From assembly GCF_025685625.1 (NCBI RefSeq), contig NZ_JAGSYI010000001.1:558001-622000 (forward strand): DNA of 64,000 bases, given 5' to 3'. Shown here piece by piece: positions 17,782 through 24,473 of this stretch. Under the pieces are notes generated by a model. It did not search any database, had not been told where the DNA came from, and saw only the letters and a list, made by a program, of their open reading frames with translations. Each line of letters begins with the position of its first letter. The first letter of the stretch is position 1. Source of the DNA: Acidicapsa acidisoli (GTDB taxonomy: Bacteria; Acidobacteriota; Terriglobia; Terriglobales; Acidobacteriaceae). The translations under genes were made by a program, and so were the position numbers.

Positions 17782-17865
17782 GGAGGGCGACTAGCAGGTG
17801 CTAGGTAGGGGATTTATACCCCCGAGTTCCCGGACAGGAATGGAGTTCGACTCTCCCGCCCTCCG
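17782..17865 (+). tRNA. allo-tRNA, 8/4 cloverleaf, anticodon UUA (candidate ochre suppressor, Ser-like)
   Basis: Acceptor stem of 8 bp: GGAGGGCG (17782-17789) with CGCCCTCC (17857-17864). The T stem has only 4 bp (GGAG 17842-17845, CTCC 17853-17856) around the classical loop TTCGACT. The D stem is CTAGC/GCTAG with a 4-nt loop AGGT. The anticodon stem has four G-C pairs (17808-17811 with 17819-17822) closing the 7-nt loop ATTTATA, so the anticodon is UUA (17814-17816). Position 37 is U, which is unusual. The variable arm is long (stem TTCC/GGAA, 17827-17840). The discriminator is G17865; CCA is not encoded. An 8/4 acceptor branch and long arm match the allo-tRNAs reported from Acidobacteria and resemble tRNA-Sec or tRNA-Ser. 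Serine identity is inference from the long arm and G73. Confidence 0.85.
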
Positions 17866-17912
17866 CTGCTATAAAGGTAACGCACTTCCGCCGACATCAA
17901 CAGGAGTTTCCC

Positions 17913-18155
17913 TTGGGGATCAAAAATCTACCGCTGGATTCGGGGAGAAAAATTGCCAAGATTTTCGAAGTATCGTTTGGATGGCAACCGCACCAAGGCA
18001 AGGGGCACATTGTCTTAACTCATCCACAAAAATCGCCTCACCTCTTTATCTCCATTCCAGATCACAAACACTGTGACCGGGCTCTACTCAAGTCAGAACT
18101 GCGGAAGGCGGGGATATCAGAGGACGATTTCTGCAGGGCTTATCACGGTCGTTAG
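17913..18155 (+). CDS. HicA-like mRNA interferase toxin
   Basis: 80 residues from TTG 17913, with CAGGAG six bases upstream. The layout is the HicA double-stranded RNA-binding-like fold: an N-terminal helix (GRKIAKIFEVSFGWQP), the glycine-rich GKGHIVLTHPQ with the candidate catalytic H32, then a strand and a final helix (ALLKSELRKAGIS). HicA toxins cleave mRNA. It starts 48 bases after the tRNA on the same strand and may be cotranscribed with it. Its stop overlaps that of the convergent HicB-like gene by 3 bases. No other toxin family fits better. Confidence 0.75.
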   Translation: MGIKNLPLDSGRKIAKIFEVSFGWQPHQGKGHIVLTHPQKSPHLFISIPDHKHCDRALLKSELRKAGISEDDFCRAYHGR

Positions 18156-18469
18156 ACTGAGATTAGTTCAGGCCCCTTGAGACGAAAACACTCTTCATCG
18201 AGTTCTTCCGCAGGAATCCTATCCTGATGTTCGGCTTCGGATTCTGAGAAAAGCTGGCCGAGACGCACTAATAGGACTGACTGCATCGCATCGATGATAT
18301 TTGCTCTCGCTTCATCCTTCGTCTTACCCTGAGACATACATCCGGGCAATTGGGGACACTCAGCAATGATGTATCCGTCTTCTCCCCGAGAGAATACAAC
18401 ACCTAAAACTGCCTCGGGAGTACTGACTACAACTTCTTGCTGGCGACGCGCAAACAATTTCTTAAACAT
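18152..18469 (-). CDS. HicB-like antitoxin
   Basis: 105 residues from ATG 18469, with GAGGG just upstream. Residues 18-65 are the HicB partial RNase H-like fold (AVLGVVFSRGEDGYIIAECPQLPGCMSQGKTKDEA), which binds and blocks HicA. The C-terminal part is acidic and lacks a clear ribbon-helix-helix or HTH DNA-binding domain. It is convergent with the HicA-like gene, unlike the usual same-strand hicAB operon, so it needs its own promoter, probably near the palindromes at 18553-18649. Confidence 0.8.
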   Translation of the reverse strand: MFKKLFARRQQEVVVSTPEAVLGVVFSRGEDGYIIAECPQLPGCMSQGKTKDEARANIIDAMQSVLLVRLGQLFSESEAEHQDRIPAEELDEECFRLKGPELISV

Positions 18470-18552
18470 GACACCCTCGTTACCAGACAGATTCGCAACT
18501 GTGGAAAGCGGAATCCTTGTGAAGCAAAACAATAGCACGTTAAATCGACAAC

Positions 18553-18649
18553 GCTTGCACAATTTTAGACTCTATTGCAAGCGTAAGGTTTCAGAAATCC
18601 CACAATAGGGGCAGGAGGCGCATCATTCCCACTGCAATCAATTGCAGTG
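18553..18649 (-). promoter_or_regulatory. two palindromes upstream of the HicB-like gene
   Basis: CGCTTGCA (18553-18560) pairs with TGCAAGCG (18577-18584), extended to 9 bp by the outer A-T pair at 18552/18585. Further upstream, CACTGCAAT-CA-ATTGCAGTG (18630-18649) is a perfect 20-bp palindrome. Both lie between the antitoxin start and the right end, where an operator for autoregulation would be expected. Confidence 0.5.
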
Positions 18650-18736
18650 CTTAACATCTCCTAAGGTACTCTATTCGCTATAAAATCCGAGCGCGCTGCC
18701 CTGTCACGGTATCAATAGTGCAACATTTTCGGTGCA

Positions 18737-18759
18737 TCTGTGTCAAGTGTATAATCGTC
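18737..18759. repeat. right terminal inverted repeat of the transposon
   Basis: The 23-bp right end, read inward, differs from the left end only at positions 3 and 4. It abuts the second copy of the target duplication GCACGAGA at 18760-18767. Confidence 0.9.
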
Positions 18760-18773
18760 GCACGAGATTTTCC

Positions 18774-18806
18774 TTGACACAGATTACTCTACTTTGTAGA
18801 GTAATC
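18774..18806 (+). promoter_or_regulatory. promoter with an embedded 11-bp palindromic operator
   Basis: TTGACA (18774-18779), a 17-bp spacer and TAGAGT (18797-18802). A perfect inverted repeat GATTACTCTAC-TTT-GTAGAGTAATC (18782-18806) covers the spacer and the -10 box, so a bound repressor would block transcription. The transposon inserted 6 bases upstream of the -35 box, leaving promoter and operator intact. The best candidate regulator is the winged-helix protein at 20217. Confidence 0.75.
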
Positions 18807-18865
18807 TTCATTGAGGACTGCTCTAACGATTCAGAAGCCCTCTTCGGCAACACTCGGGAGGGTCC

Positions 18866-19498
18866 ATGCAAATCGCAATCGCGTCGCGCAATTCATTGCA
18901 AAATGACCGCAATTCCACACGCCGGATGTTGAAATCGCCTGGCCGCCTTCCCTCCGCGTTTGGGCATATTCGCGGTCTGGCCGTCGCCGCGACGCTTCTC
19001 TGCTCCAGCGTGATCCTTCTCTCTCAGCAGCCGCCGGTTTCCAGCGGTGCTGATATGCAGCGCGAGGCGATGCGAAAGCTCAGCTTTCTGACTGGTCACT
19101 GGTCTGGCCCGGTCAGCATCGTCCGCGGACCTGGAGAACCGCTCCACCTCACGCAGACGGAGGAGATCGCGTACAAGCTCGATGGGCTGGTTTTGCTAAT
19201 CGAGGGCGCAAGCCGCAACACAGAGGGCAAGACACTATTTAGCGCGCTGGCCACCGTTTCCTTTGACGAGGCCACCCACAGCTATCGATTCCGCGCTTAC
19301 CACGACGGGCACTATGTCGATACGGAGCTCAGTGTGCTCGAGAACGGCTTCTCCTGGCGATTCGCGTCTGGTCCCGCTCATGTTGTCAACACGATGCACC
19401 TGACCGGCAAAGGAGAATGGGCCGAAGTCACGGAAGTTACGGTCGGCAGCAATCCGCCTATGCGCAGTGTCGATATGCTTCTTCAACATCAGCCCTGA
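18866..19498 (+). CDS. exported DUF1579-like protein
   Basis: 210 residues; start ATG 18866 follows a strong GGGAGGGTCC. The N-terminus has a basic 38-residue lead and then a hydrophobic segment (GLAVAATLLCSSVILLS), read as an uncleaved anchor or long signal. The mature part is a lipocalin-like beta-barrel: MRKLSFLTGHWSGPVSI is the opening typical of DUF1579/heme-binding-like proteins. It is the first gene of the operon controlled by the palindrome. The ligand is unknown. Confidence 0.7.
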   Translation: MQIAIASRNSLQNDRNSTRRMLKSPGRLPSAFGHIRGLAVAATLLCSSVILLSQQPPVSSGADMQREAMRKLSFLTGHWSGPVSIVRGPGEPLHLTQTEEIAYKLDGLVLLIEGASRNTEGKTLFSALATVSFDEATHSYRFRAYHDGHYVDTELSVLENGFSWRFASGPAHVVNTMHLTGKGEWAEVTEVTVGSNPPMRSVDMLLQHQP

Positions 19499-19594
19499 AA
19501 CAGGCACCTCTTGACCGTATACGCATCTCAAACGCACGCGCTCTCTGAATGCCAACTTCACCCTTTCCACCATTGCTCCAGAAGGAGAACCACC

Positions 19595-20224
19595 GTGACT
19601 ACAAAAGCAGAACAACAGGAACTCACAAAACAGGAACTGGCAGCCAGGATCAACCTGATTGAAACCATGATTGCCGAAGGCCGACAGTCTACAGAGAGCT
19701 GGGGCTGGACATTTGTGCTCTGGGGTGTGGCCTATTACGTTGCCATTGCGTGGGCCTACTGGGGCAATACGTCGATCGCCTGGCCTGTAACAATGGTCAC
19801 TGCGGGGCTGATCACGGCTTTGATCGCCTTGCGGCGCAGGGGTGACGGCCGCCCTGGAACCAACCTTGGCCGTTCGATGATCTCCGTTTGGATCTCGCTG
19901 GGGATCTCACTTTTTCTCTTTGGCATCTGCTCCGGCTTAAGCGGCCATGGCGATCAGAATGTCGTTGTTGCGGTCATCGCCACGATGCTGGGCATGGCCA
20001 ACGCAACATCGAGCCTTACACTCCGCTGGAGGCCCCAATTTGCCTGCGCCGTCGTCTGGTGGGCTGCGGCCGTTCTATCGCTCTTCGGCACTGTCACCCA
20101 AAGCTCTATCGGCTTTCTGGTGGCTATCTTTCTCTGTCAGATCGTCTTCGGAAGCTACATGATGATCTCTGAAGCCCGCGAACGAAAGGGTGGCGAAAGA
20201 ACATCTGGTGCAGCCCATGCCTGA
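19595..20224 (+). CDS. membrane protein of a regulator-linked operon
   Basis: 209 residues from GTG 19595, preceded by GAAGGAG. A soluble N-terminal helix (EQQELTKQELAARINLIETMIAEGRQS) leads into about five transmembrane helices. No enzyme motif is seen. The stop overlaps the next gene, which encodes a winged-helix regulator, so the two are translationally coupled. Such membrane protein/regulator pairs are frequent in Acidobacteria; the role is unknown. Confidence 0.75.
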   Translation: MTTKAEQQELTKQELAARINLIETMIAEGRQSTESWGWTFVLWGVAYYVAIAWAYWGNTSIAWPVTMVTAGLITALIALRRRGDGRPGTNLGRSMISVWISLGISLFLFGICSGLSGHGDQNVVVAVIATMLGMANATSSLTLRWRPQFACAVVWWAAAVLSLFGTVTQSSIGFLVAIFLCQIVFGSYMMISEARERKGGERTSGAAHA

Positions 20225-20543
20225 AGAAGTAACAGAGTCCCCAACTGAATTGCCGGATCTGAATCCCGTCATCCACGGCAAGCTGCGCCTTGCTTTGCTG
20301 AGCCTGCTGTCTTCTGTGGAAGAGGCAGAATTCACATGGCTTCGCGCCAAGACCAACTCAACAGACGGCAACCTCGGCGCACAACTGCTCAAGCTCGAAG
20401 AGGCCGGATATGTGGCAGTCGAGAAGAAATTCGTGCTGAGAAAGCCGCAGACTATCTATCGCATGACGGAAGCGGGCAGGCAGGCGCTGACAGACTACGT
20501 CCAGGCGCTGAAGCAACTCTTGGGCGCAGCCATCAACGCATAG
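20217..20543 (+). CDS. winged-helix transcriptional regulator (MarR/PadR-like)
   Basis: 108 residues from ATG 20217, whose first bases overlap the preceding stop. The fold is a single winged helix: NPVIHGKLRLALLSLLSSV, the recognition region (TNSTDGNLGAQLLKLEEAGYVAVEKKF), the wing (RKPQTIYRMTEAG) and a C-terminal dimerisation helix. It matches the 'winged helix DNA-binding domain' group of small regulators. It probably binds the palindrome at 18782-18806 and represses its own operon. GTG 20190 is an alternative start. Confidence 0.8.
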   Translation: MPEEVTESPTELPDLNPVIHGKLRLALLSLLSSVEEAEFTWLRAKTNSTDGNLGAQLLKLEEAGYVAVEKKFVLRKPQTIYRMTEAGRQALTDYVQALKQLLGAAINA

Positions 20544-20564
20544 CCGCAGGAAAGGAACTTCGCC

Positions 20565-21158
20565 ATGAAGAACACTCCCACCGCAAATCAGTTGACTGGC
20601 AGAGCGATCGGCTCGATCTTCTTCGCCGTCTTCGGCGCACTCTGGATCGTGCTCGCGCTCTACGCCAAGCAGCGATTGAATCTCACCACAGCGACATGGG
20701 TCGCGTCGGATTTCACCGTTCTGCTGGTGATGGCTCTCTGGCTTTTCCGTCAGGCACGGCGGTTTCCTAAATCGCCGGACGATCCGGCTCTATCGAAGGC
20801 CTTCAACCGCATCAATGCAATTCAGTTGGCAGCCGTCTGCATAACCGCATTCGCATTTGCCCGCTTGCATCTGGACGCTTATGTGTTGTGCGCCATCACC
20901 GCCATCGTCGGGCTGCACCTGTTTCCGCTGGCGCGACTCTTTCGCTATCCGCTGCACTACGTGACGGGAACCGCCCTGGTAGCATGGGCCGTTGCCAGCG
21001 CGGGACTGGTTCCTGCCGATCAACTGCAAGGCACCTGTGCGCTGGGGACTGGCATATTGTTATGGCTGAGCGCCTTTGTTACGCTGGCGATCGCTGCAAC
21101 AATCGCGCGGCGCGCCAGCACAGGCTACGCCGCACGCCAAAACACTGCGGGGATTTAA
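20565..21158 (+). CDS. membrane protein, last gene of the regulated operon
   Basis: 197 residues with about six hydrophobic helices and short loops. AGGAAAGGAAC precedes ATG 20565, 21 bp after the regulator stop. No family motif is recognised. Its presence with a second membrane protein and a repressor suggests a membrane-stress or transport-related module, which is inference only. Confidence 0.75.
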   Translation: MKNTPTANQLTGRAIGSIFFAVFGALWIVLALYAKQRLNLTTATWVASDFTVLLVMALWLFRQARRFPKSPDDPALSKAFNRINAIQLAAVCITAFAFARLHLDAYVLCAITAIVGLHLFPLARLFRYPLHYVTGTALVAWAVASAGLVPADQLQGTCALGTGILLWLSAFVTLAIAATIARRASTGYAARQNTAGI

Positions 21159-21191
21159 CTTCAAGGCCTGGAACCGGTTTAAGTAACGCGC

Positions 21192-21665
21192 TTAAATGTG
21201 GCAGCTCGCCAGCCCACGCTTTTCCAGATACCGTTGGTGGTAGTCTTCGGCTTTCCAGAAAGTTTGCGCAGGTTCGATCTTCGTCACAATCTTCCTCGGG
21301 GCGAAGCTGCCCGTAGCCGTAAGCTCGGCAATCTTCGCCTCAGCTTCAGCTTTTTGCGCGTCGGAATGGACAAAGATCGCTGAACGGTACTGCGTGCCCC
21401 AGTCCGGTCCCTGACGGTTCAACTGGGTCGGGTCGTGCAGGGAGAAAAAGGCGTCCAGGAGTTGCCCGTAGCTCACGCGCTGCGGGTCAAAATCCACCTC
21501 GACCACCTCGGCATGACCCGTTGCGTCAGTGCAGACATCCTTGTAAGTCGGCGCCTGGGTCTTGCCGCCCTCGTACCCTACCGCCGTCGCCGCGACACCG
21601 GGGATATTGGCGAATGCGACCTCGACACCCCAGAAACAACCCGCTCCAAACGTTGCTTTCTCCAT
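21192..21665 (-). CDS. msrA: peptide-methionine (S)-S-oxide reductase
   Basis: 157 residues, a short but complete MsrA. The catalytic Cys is C10 in GCFWG; PGVAATAVGYEGG, GHAEVVEVDFDP and WGTQYRSAIF are family hallmarks. C155 in the C-terminal ASCHI can serve as the resolving Cys. It repairs oxidised methionine in proteins using thioredoxin. No fused MsrB is present. It has no signal peptide, so it is cytoplasmic. Confidence 0.95.
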   Translation of the reverse strand: MEKATFGAGCFWGVEVAFANIPGVAATAVGYEGGKTQAPTYKDVCTDATGHAEVVEVDFDPQRVSYGQLLDAFFSLHDPTQLNRQGPDWGTQYRSAIFVHSDAQKAEAEAKIAELTATGSFAPRKIVTKIEPAQTFWKAEDYHQRYLEKRGLASCHI

Positions 21666-21755
21666 CTTCCTGCCCTCTTTCTTCGGTCATCCGACGATTA
21701 GATGGTTCGCCGCGATCTAAGTTTCAGCGTGGCGTTTCAGTGCGGCCTGCCGCGA

Positions 21756-24311
21756 CTATTCAGACTTCTTCGGTTTTGGCTTGGGGCGACCCTTATTCTT
21801 CCCCGTAAACGAGTTGCGCCATCGTTCTTTCACCCGTGGCTCACCATCCGGACCCGTCTTTCCCGGACCTGTTCTGCCACCCGCTCCTGGCTTCGCTCCA
21901 AAGGGTTTTTTCGCTGGCCCACCTGCGGGCCTGAGTCCGGTTCGGCTGCCAGAACCAGGGCGATACTCCCGAGGACGATCCTCGCCTGCGCCGGTTGGCC
22001 GGCCAGTTGGTCGACCAGTTGTCCGGGAAGGGCGACCCGCTCTCGAAGGCGGTCCGTCTCCGCGCGGCGTGAACTGCGCAGGGCGTTCCCCGGAATTAGG
22101 GCGCGAATCTCCACCCGGACGGAATTCACGGCGGGGCCGGAATTCTCCAGATCTCGTGTCGGTCCTTCCTTCGGCCCTGCCAACGCCTGGCCGATTCCCG
22201 GCGGGACGCCCTGCCGGCCGGAACGGCTTGCCCCCTGCTTCACCGCTTGACGGACGATCCGTGCGGGGACGAAAGCCGCGATCTCCGGACGGAGGCCCAT
22301 CTGCGCGAGGCCGGAATGGCCGGTTGCCTGGTGTTGCTGAACGATCCGACTGTGGCAGAAACGGGCGTTCTCCGCCGGCTGGTCTTCCGCCTGCTGGGCG
22401 AAATGGCCTCCCGGTGGGCCGGTCAAATCCGCCGGTCCGTGGTGTTTTTTCGCGCGGCTTGTCCTCGACCGGCTCGATCCGGAAACCGGGGGTCTTGCTG
22501 CGCGGGACAAAATCATCGTCGTCTGCCGGAGGGGCTGGCCGAAACGGCTTTCCCGCTCCGAAGGACTTGCCGGGACGGTCTGACCGCTCCGGTCTTTCTG
22601 ATCGAAAAGCAGGCTTGCTGCCCGATCTCCCTTCGCTTCGGAAGGCTGGTTTCGCGCCGGTGCGGAATCCCGGCTTGAAGTCGGGATTGAAATCTGACCG
22701 CTGACGCGCGGGCTTGTCGTCAAACTCCGGCTCAACCGGGCCTGCTTTGCGCGGTGGCAACACGTAGTCCGTCACCGGCGGTTCGACTCGGCGAGACTTG
22801 CCAGCAAATCCCGGCCTGCCACCGAACTCGGGCTTCCCGCCCGTCTTGAAGCCGGGCTTGAATTCTGGCTTGAATCCGGATTTGAACCCAGCGTTGCCGC
22901 CAGACTTGAACTCTGGCCTGCCGGTCGACCTAGGCCCCGCGACACCCTCGACCCTCGGCCCGGATTTGAATCCTGGCTTGAATCCAGTTTTGAATTCCGG
23001 CTTTGCTTCCTTACTGAATTCCTTGGTGTAATCCCTGCTCACCCTCGTGTCACGGCGCGGCTCGAACCCCGGCTTGCCATCCGCTTTCTTGTACCGGACT
23101 GTCTTCCCCGCAACCGTTGGCAGTTGCGCCGGAGCCGGCCCACGCCGACGCCGGGTTTTCAGCTTGCCTTCCGAAGCCAACCGCAGCGAATGAACCTCCT
23201 CGGGTTCCAGTTCCCGCAGCTTGCCGGGCTCAAGGTCGAGAATCAGTGGACCGTAGCCCACGCGGCGAATCTTCTCCACATGATGCCCGATCTCCTCGAA
23301 CATCTTGCGCAGTTCGCGATTTCGGCCCTCGATCACGATCACTTCAAACCAGGGATTGTCGCCCTGACGCACCTGGCGTATCTGTGCGGGCGCTGTGCGA
23401 ACCCGACCCGATCCGGTGCCGGGCCTTCCGCGCTCGATCACCACGCCCGTGCGCAGCGTATCGAGAGCCTCTTCGGTCGGTTCTCCGGCAACCTTGACCA
23501 GATAGGTCTTTTCCACGCCCGAGGAAGCCTTGGTCAGCTTGTTGGCCAGCTCGCCGTCATTGGTGACAAGCAGCAATCCCTCGCTCAGGTAATCGAGCCT
23601 GCCGACCGGATAGAGACGTTCCCGCTCCGTGGCGAAGAACTGCATGACAGTCGGCCGCCCTTCGGGATCGCTCACGGTGGTCACGAAACCCTTCGGCTTG
23701 TTTAGGACGAAGTAGCGAATTCGCTCCGGCCCCTGAAGCAGCTTGCCGTCTACGCGCACATGGTCTCGCGTGGGATCAGCCTTGGTTCCCAGTTCCATGA
23801 CGACCTTGCCGTTGATTTGAACGCGACCGCCGAGGATCAGCTCTTCCGCCTTGCGTCGCGAGGATATTCCGGCCTTTGCGAGAATTTTCTGCAACCGCTC
23901 CAGCTTGGGCTCCGGGCCTTTCTGCGTTGCGGCTTCTGTGGTGTCGTCGTCTGCGGCCTCAATCTCAGCCGCAGGCTTTTCGACTGTCTGGGCGTTTTTC
24001 TTCGCTGGCTTTTCCGCTTCAGGAGCTTCCGCCGATGCTGTTTCCGGCTCTACAACCTCAGGCTCGCTCTCGGACGGTTTTGCCTTCTTCGCCGACACCT
24101 TCTTGGCTGGCTTAACTGGCTCAACTGGCTTGTCTGGGACTGTGGCACTTTCTGGCGCCGCCTCGACCGCAGATTGCGGCGCGGCGGGCTCGACCGCTTC
24201 GGCTACTTTCTTCTTGCGCGTCTTGGCTTTGGGCTTGGCCTCTGTCACCAGTTCATTTTCATCATGGATTATTGCATCCGTGGCAGGAGTGCCTTCAGGA
24301 TCGGACGTCAT
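21756..24311 (-). CDS. RluB/RsuA-family rRNA pseudouridine synthase with long disordered tails
   Basis: 851 residues, about three times the usual 240-300. Residues 1-130 are an acidic/Lys-Pro-Ala N-terminal region. The S4 RNA-binding domain is at 134-195 (RLQKILAKAGISSRRKAEELI). The synthase domain spans 198-370 with the catalytic Asp D240 (GRLDYLSEGLLL). Residues 385-851 are low-complexity, Arg/Gly/Pro-rich repeats (FKPGFK, RPFRPAG), ending in a basic tail. It modifies 23S rRNA (RluB-like); the tails probably bind RNA or drive assembly. It sits next to scpB, as in many bacteria. Confidence 0.85.
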   Translation of the reverse strand: MTSDPEGTPATDAIIHDENELVTEAKPKAKTRKKKVAEAVEPAAPQSAVEAAPESATVPDKPVEPVKPAKKVSAKKAKPSESEPEVVEPETASAEAPEAEKPAKKNAQTVEKPAAEIEAADDDTTEAATQKGPEPKLERLQKILAKAGISSRRKAEELILGGRVQINGKVVMELGTKADPTRDHVRVDGKLLQGPERIRYFVLNKPKGFVTTVSDPEGRPTVMQFFATERERLYPVGRLDYLSEGLLLVTNDGELANKLTKASSGVEKTYLVKVAGEPTEEALDTLRTGVVIERGRPGTGSGRVRTAPAQIRQVRQGDNPWFEVIVIEGRNRELRKMFEEIGHHVEKIRRVGYGPLILDLEPGKLRELEPEEVHSLRLASEGKLKTRRRRGPAPAQLPTVAGKTVRYKKADGKPGFEPRRDTRVSRDYTKEFSKEAKPEFKTGFKPGFKSGPRVEGVAGPRSTGRPEFKSGGNAGFKSGFKPEFKPGFKTGGKPEFGGRPGFAGKSRRVEPPVTDYVLPPRKAGPVEPEFDDKPARQRSDFNPDFKPGFRTGAKPAFRSEGRSGSKPAFRSERPERSDRPGKSFGAGKPFRPAPPADDDDFVPRSKTPGFRIEPVEDKPREKTPRTGGFDRPTGRPFRPAGGRPAGGERPFLPQSDRSATPGNRPFRPRADGPPSGDRGFRPRTDRPSSGEAGGKPFRPAGRPAGNRPGVGRAEGRTDTRSGEFRPRREFRPGGDSRPNSGERPAQFTPRGDGPPSRAGRPSRTTGRPTGRPTGAGEDRPREYRPGSGSRTGLRPAGGPAKKPFGAKPGAGGRTGPGKTGPDGEPRVKERWRNSFTGKNKGRPKPKPKKSE

Positions 24312-24473
24312 TGCTTAACCTCAACCTATTTCTGCGTTCTGTCTCTCGACGAGCGCGTGTGCATGCGCTGCCACCTTAGAAGACGGCGCGGCGGGAATGA
24401 ATCCATACGTGGATAGATGTGTAGATGCGGCGCAGGATCTTTCCGGTTCTTCTGTTTCCTGCGCCGTCTTCGC

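Larger units (their letters stand above)
16326..18759 (+). mobile_element. complete IS1595-family transposon carrying a tRNA and toxin-antitoxin genes
   Basis: 2434 bp. The ends are 23-bp inverted repeats (16326-16348 and 18737-18759) that match at 21 of 23 positions, sharing TTATACACTTGACACAGA. Perfect 8-bp direct repeats GCACGAGA flank it exactly (16318-16325 and 18760-18767), the duplication length known for the IS1595 family. Inside, in order, are the transposase (+), a 45-residue protein (-), a non-canonical tRNA (+), hicA-like (+) and hicB-like (-). The perfect duplication and near-identical ends point to a recent, intact insertion. The element's A/T-richer cargo also differs from the GC-rich chromosome. 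No second transposon end is seen inside. Confidence 0.9.

Noticed and set aside
17406-17808. Two plus-strand frames between the transposase and the tRNA
   Set aside because: No ribosome-binding sites, odd composition, and one runs into the folded tRNA; the hairpins explain the region better.
17782-17865. Reading the tRNA as ordinary tRNA-Leu, tRNA-Ser or tRNA-Sec
   Set aside because: The 8/4 acceptor branch and anticodon UUA do not fit. Leu needs discriminator A and a 7/5 fold; Sec would have UCA.
21781-22704. Long plus-strand open frame opposite the pseudouridine synthase tail
   Set aside because: It lies antisense to the Arg/Gly/Pro repeats of the real gene; GC-rich repeats keep the opposite strand open, and its product has no recognisable fold.
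22798-23031. CRISPR-like regular repeats
   Set aside because: The repeats are codons of the FKPGFK-type protein repeats, with variable spacing and no unique spacers.
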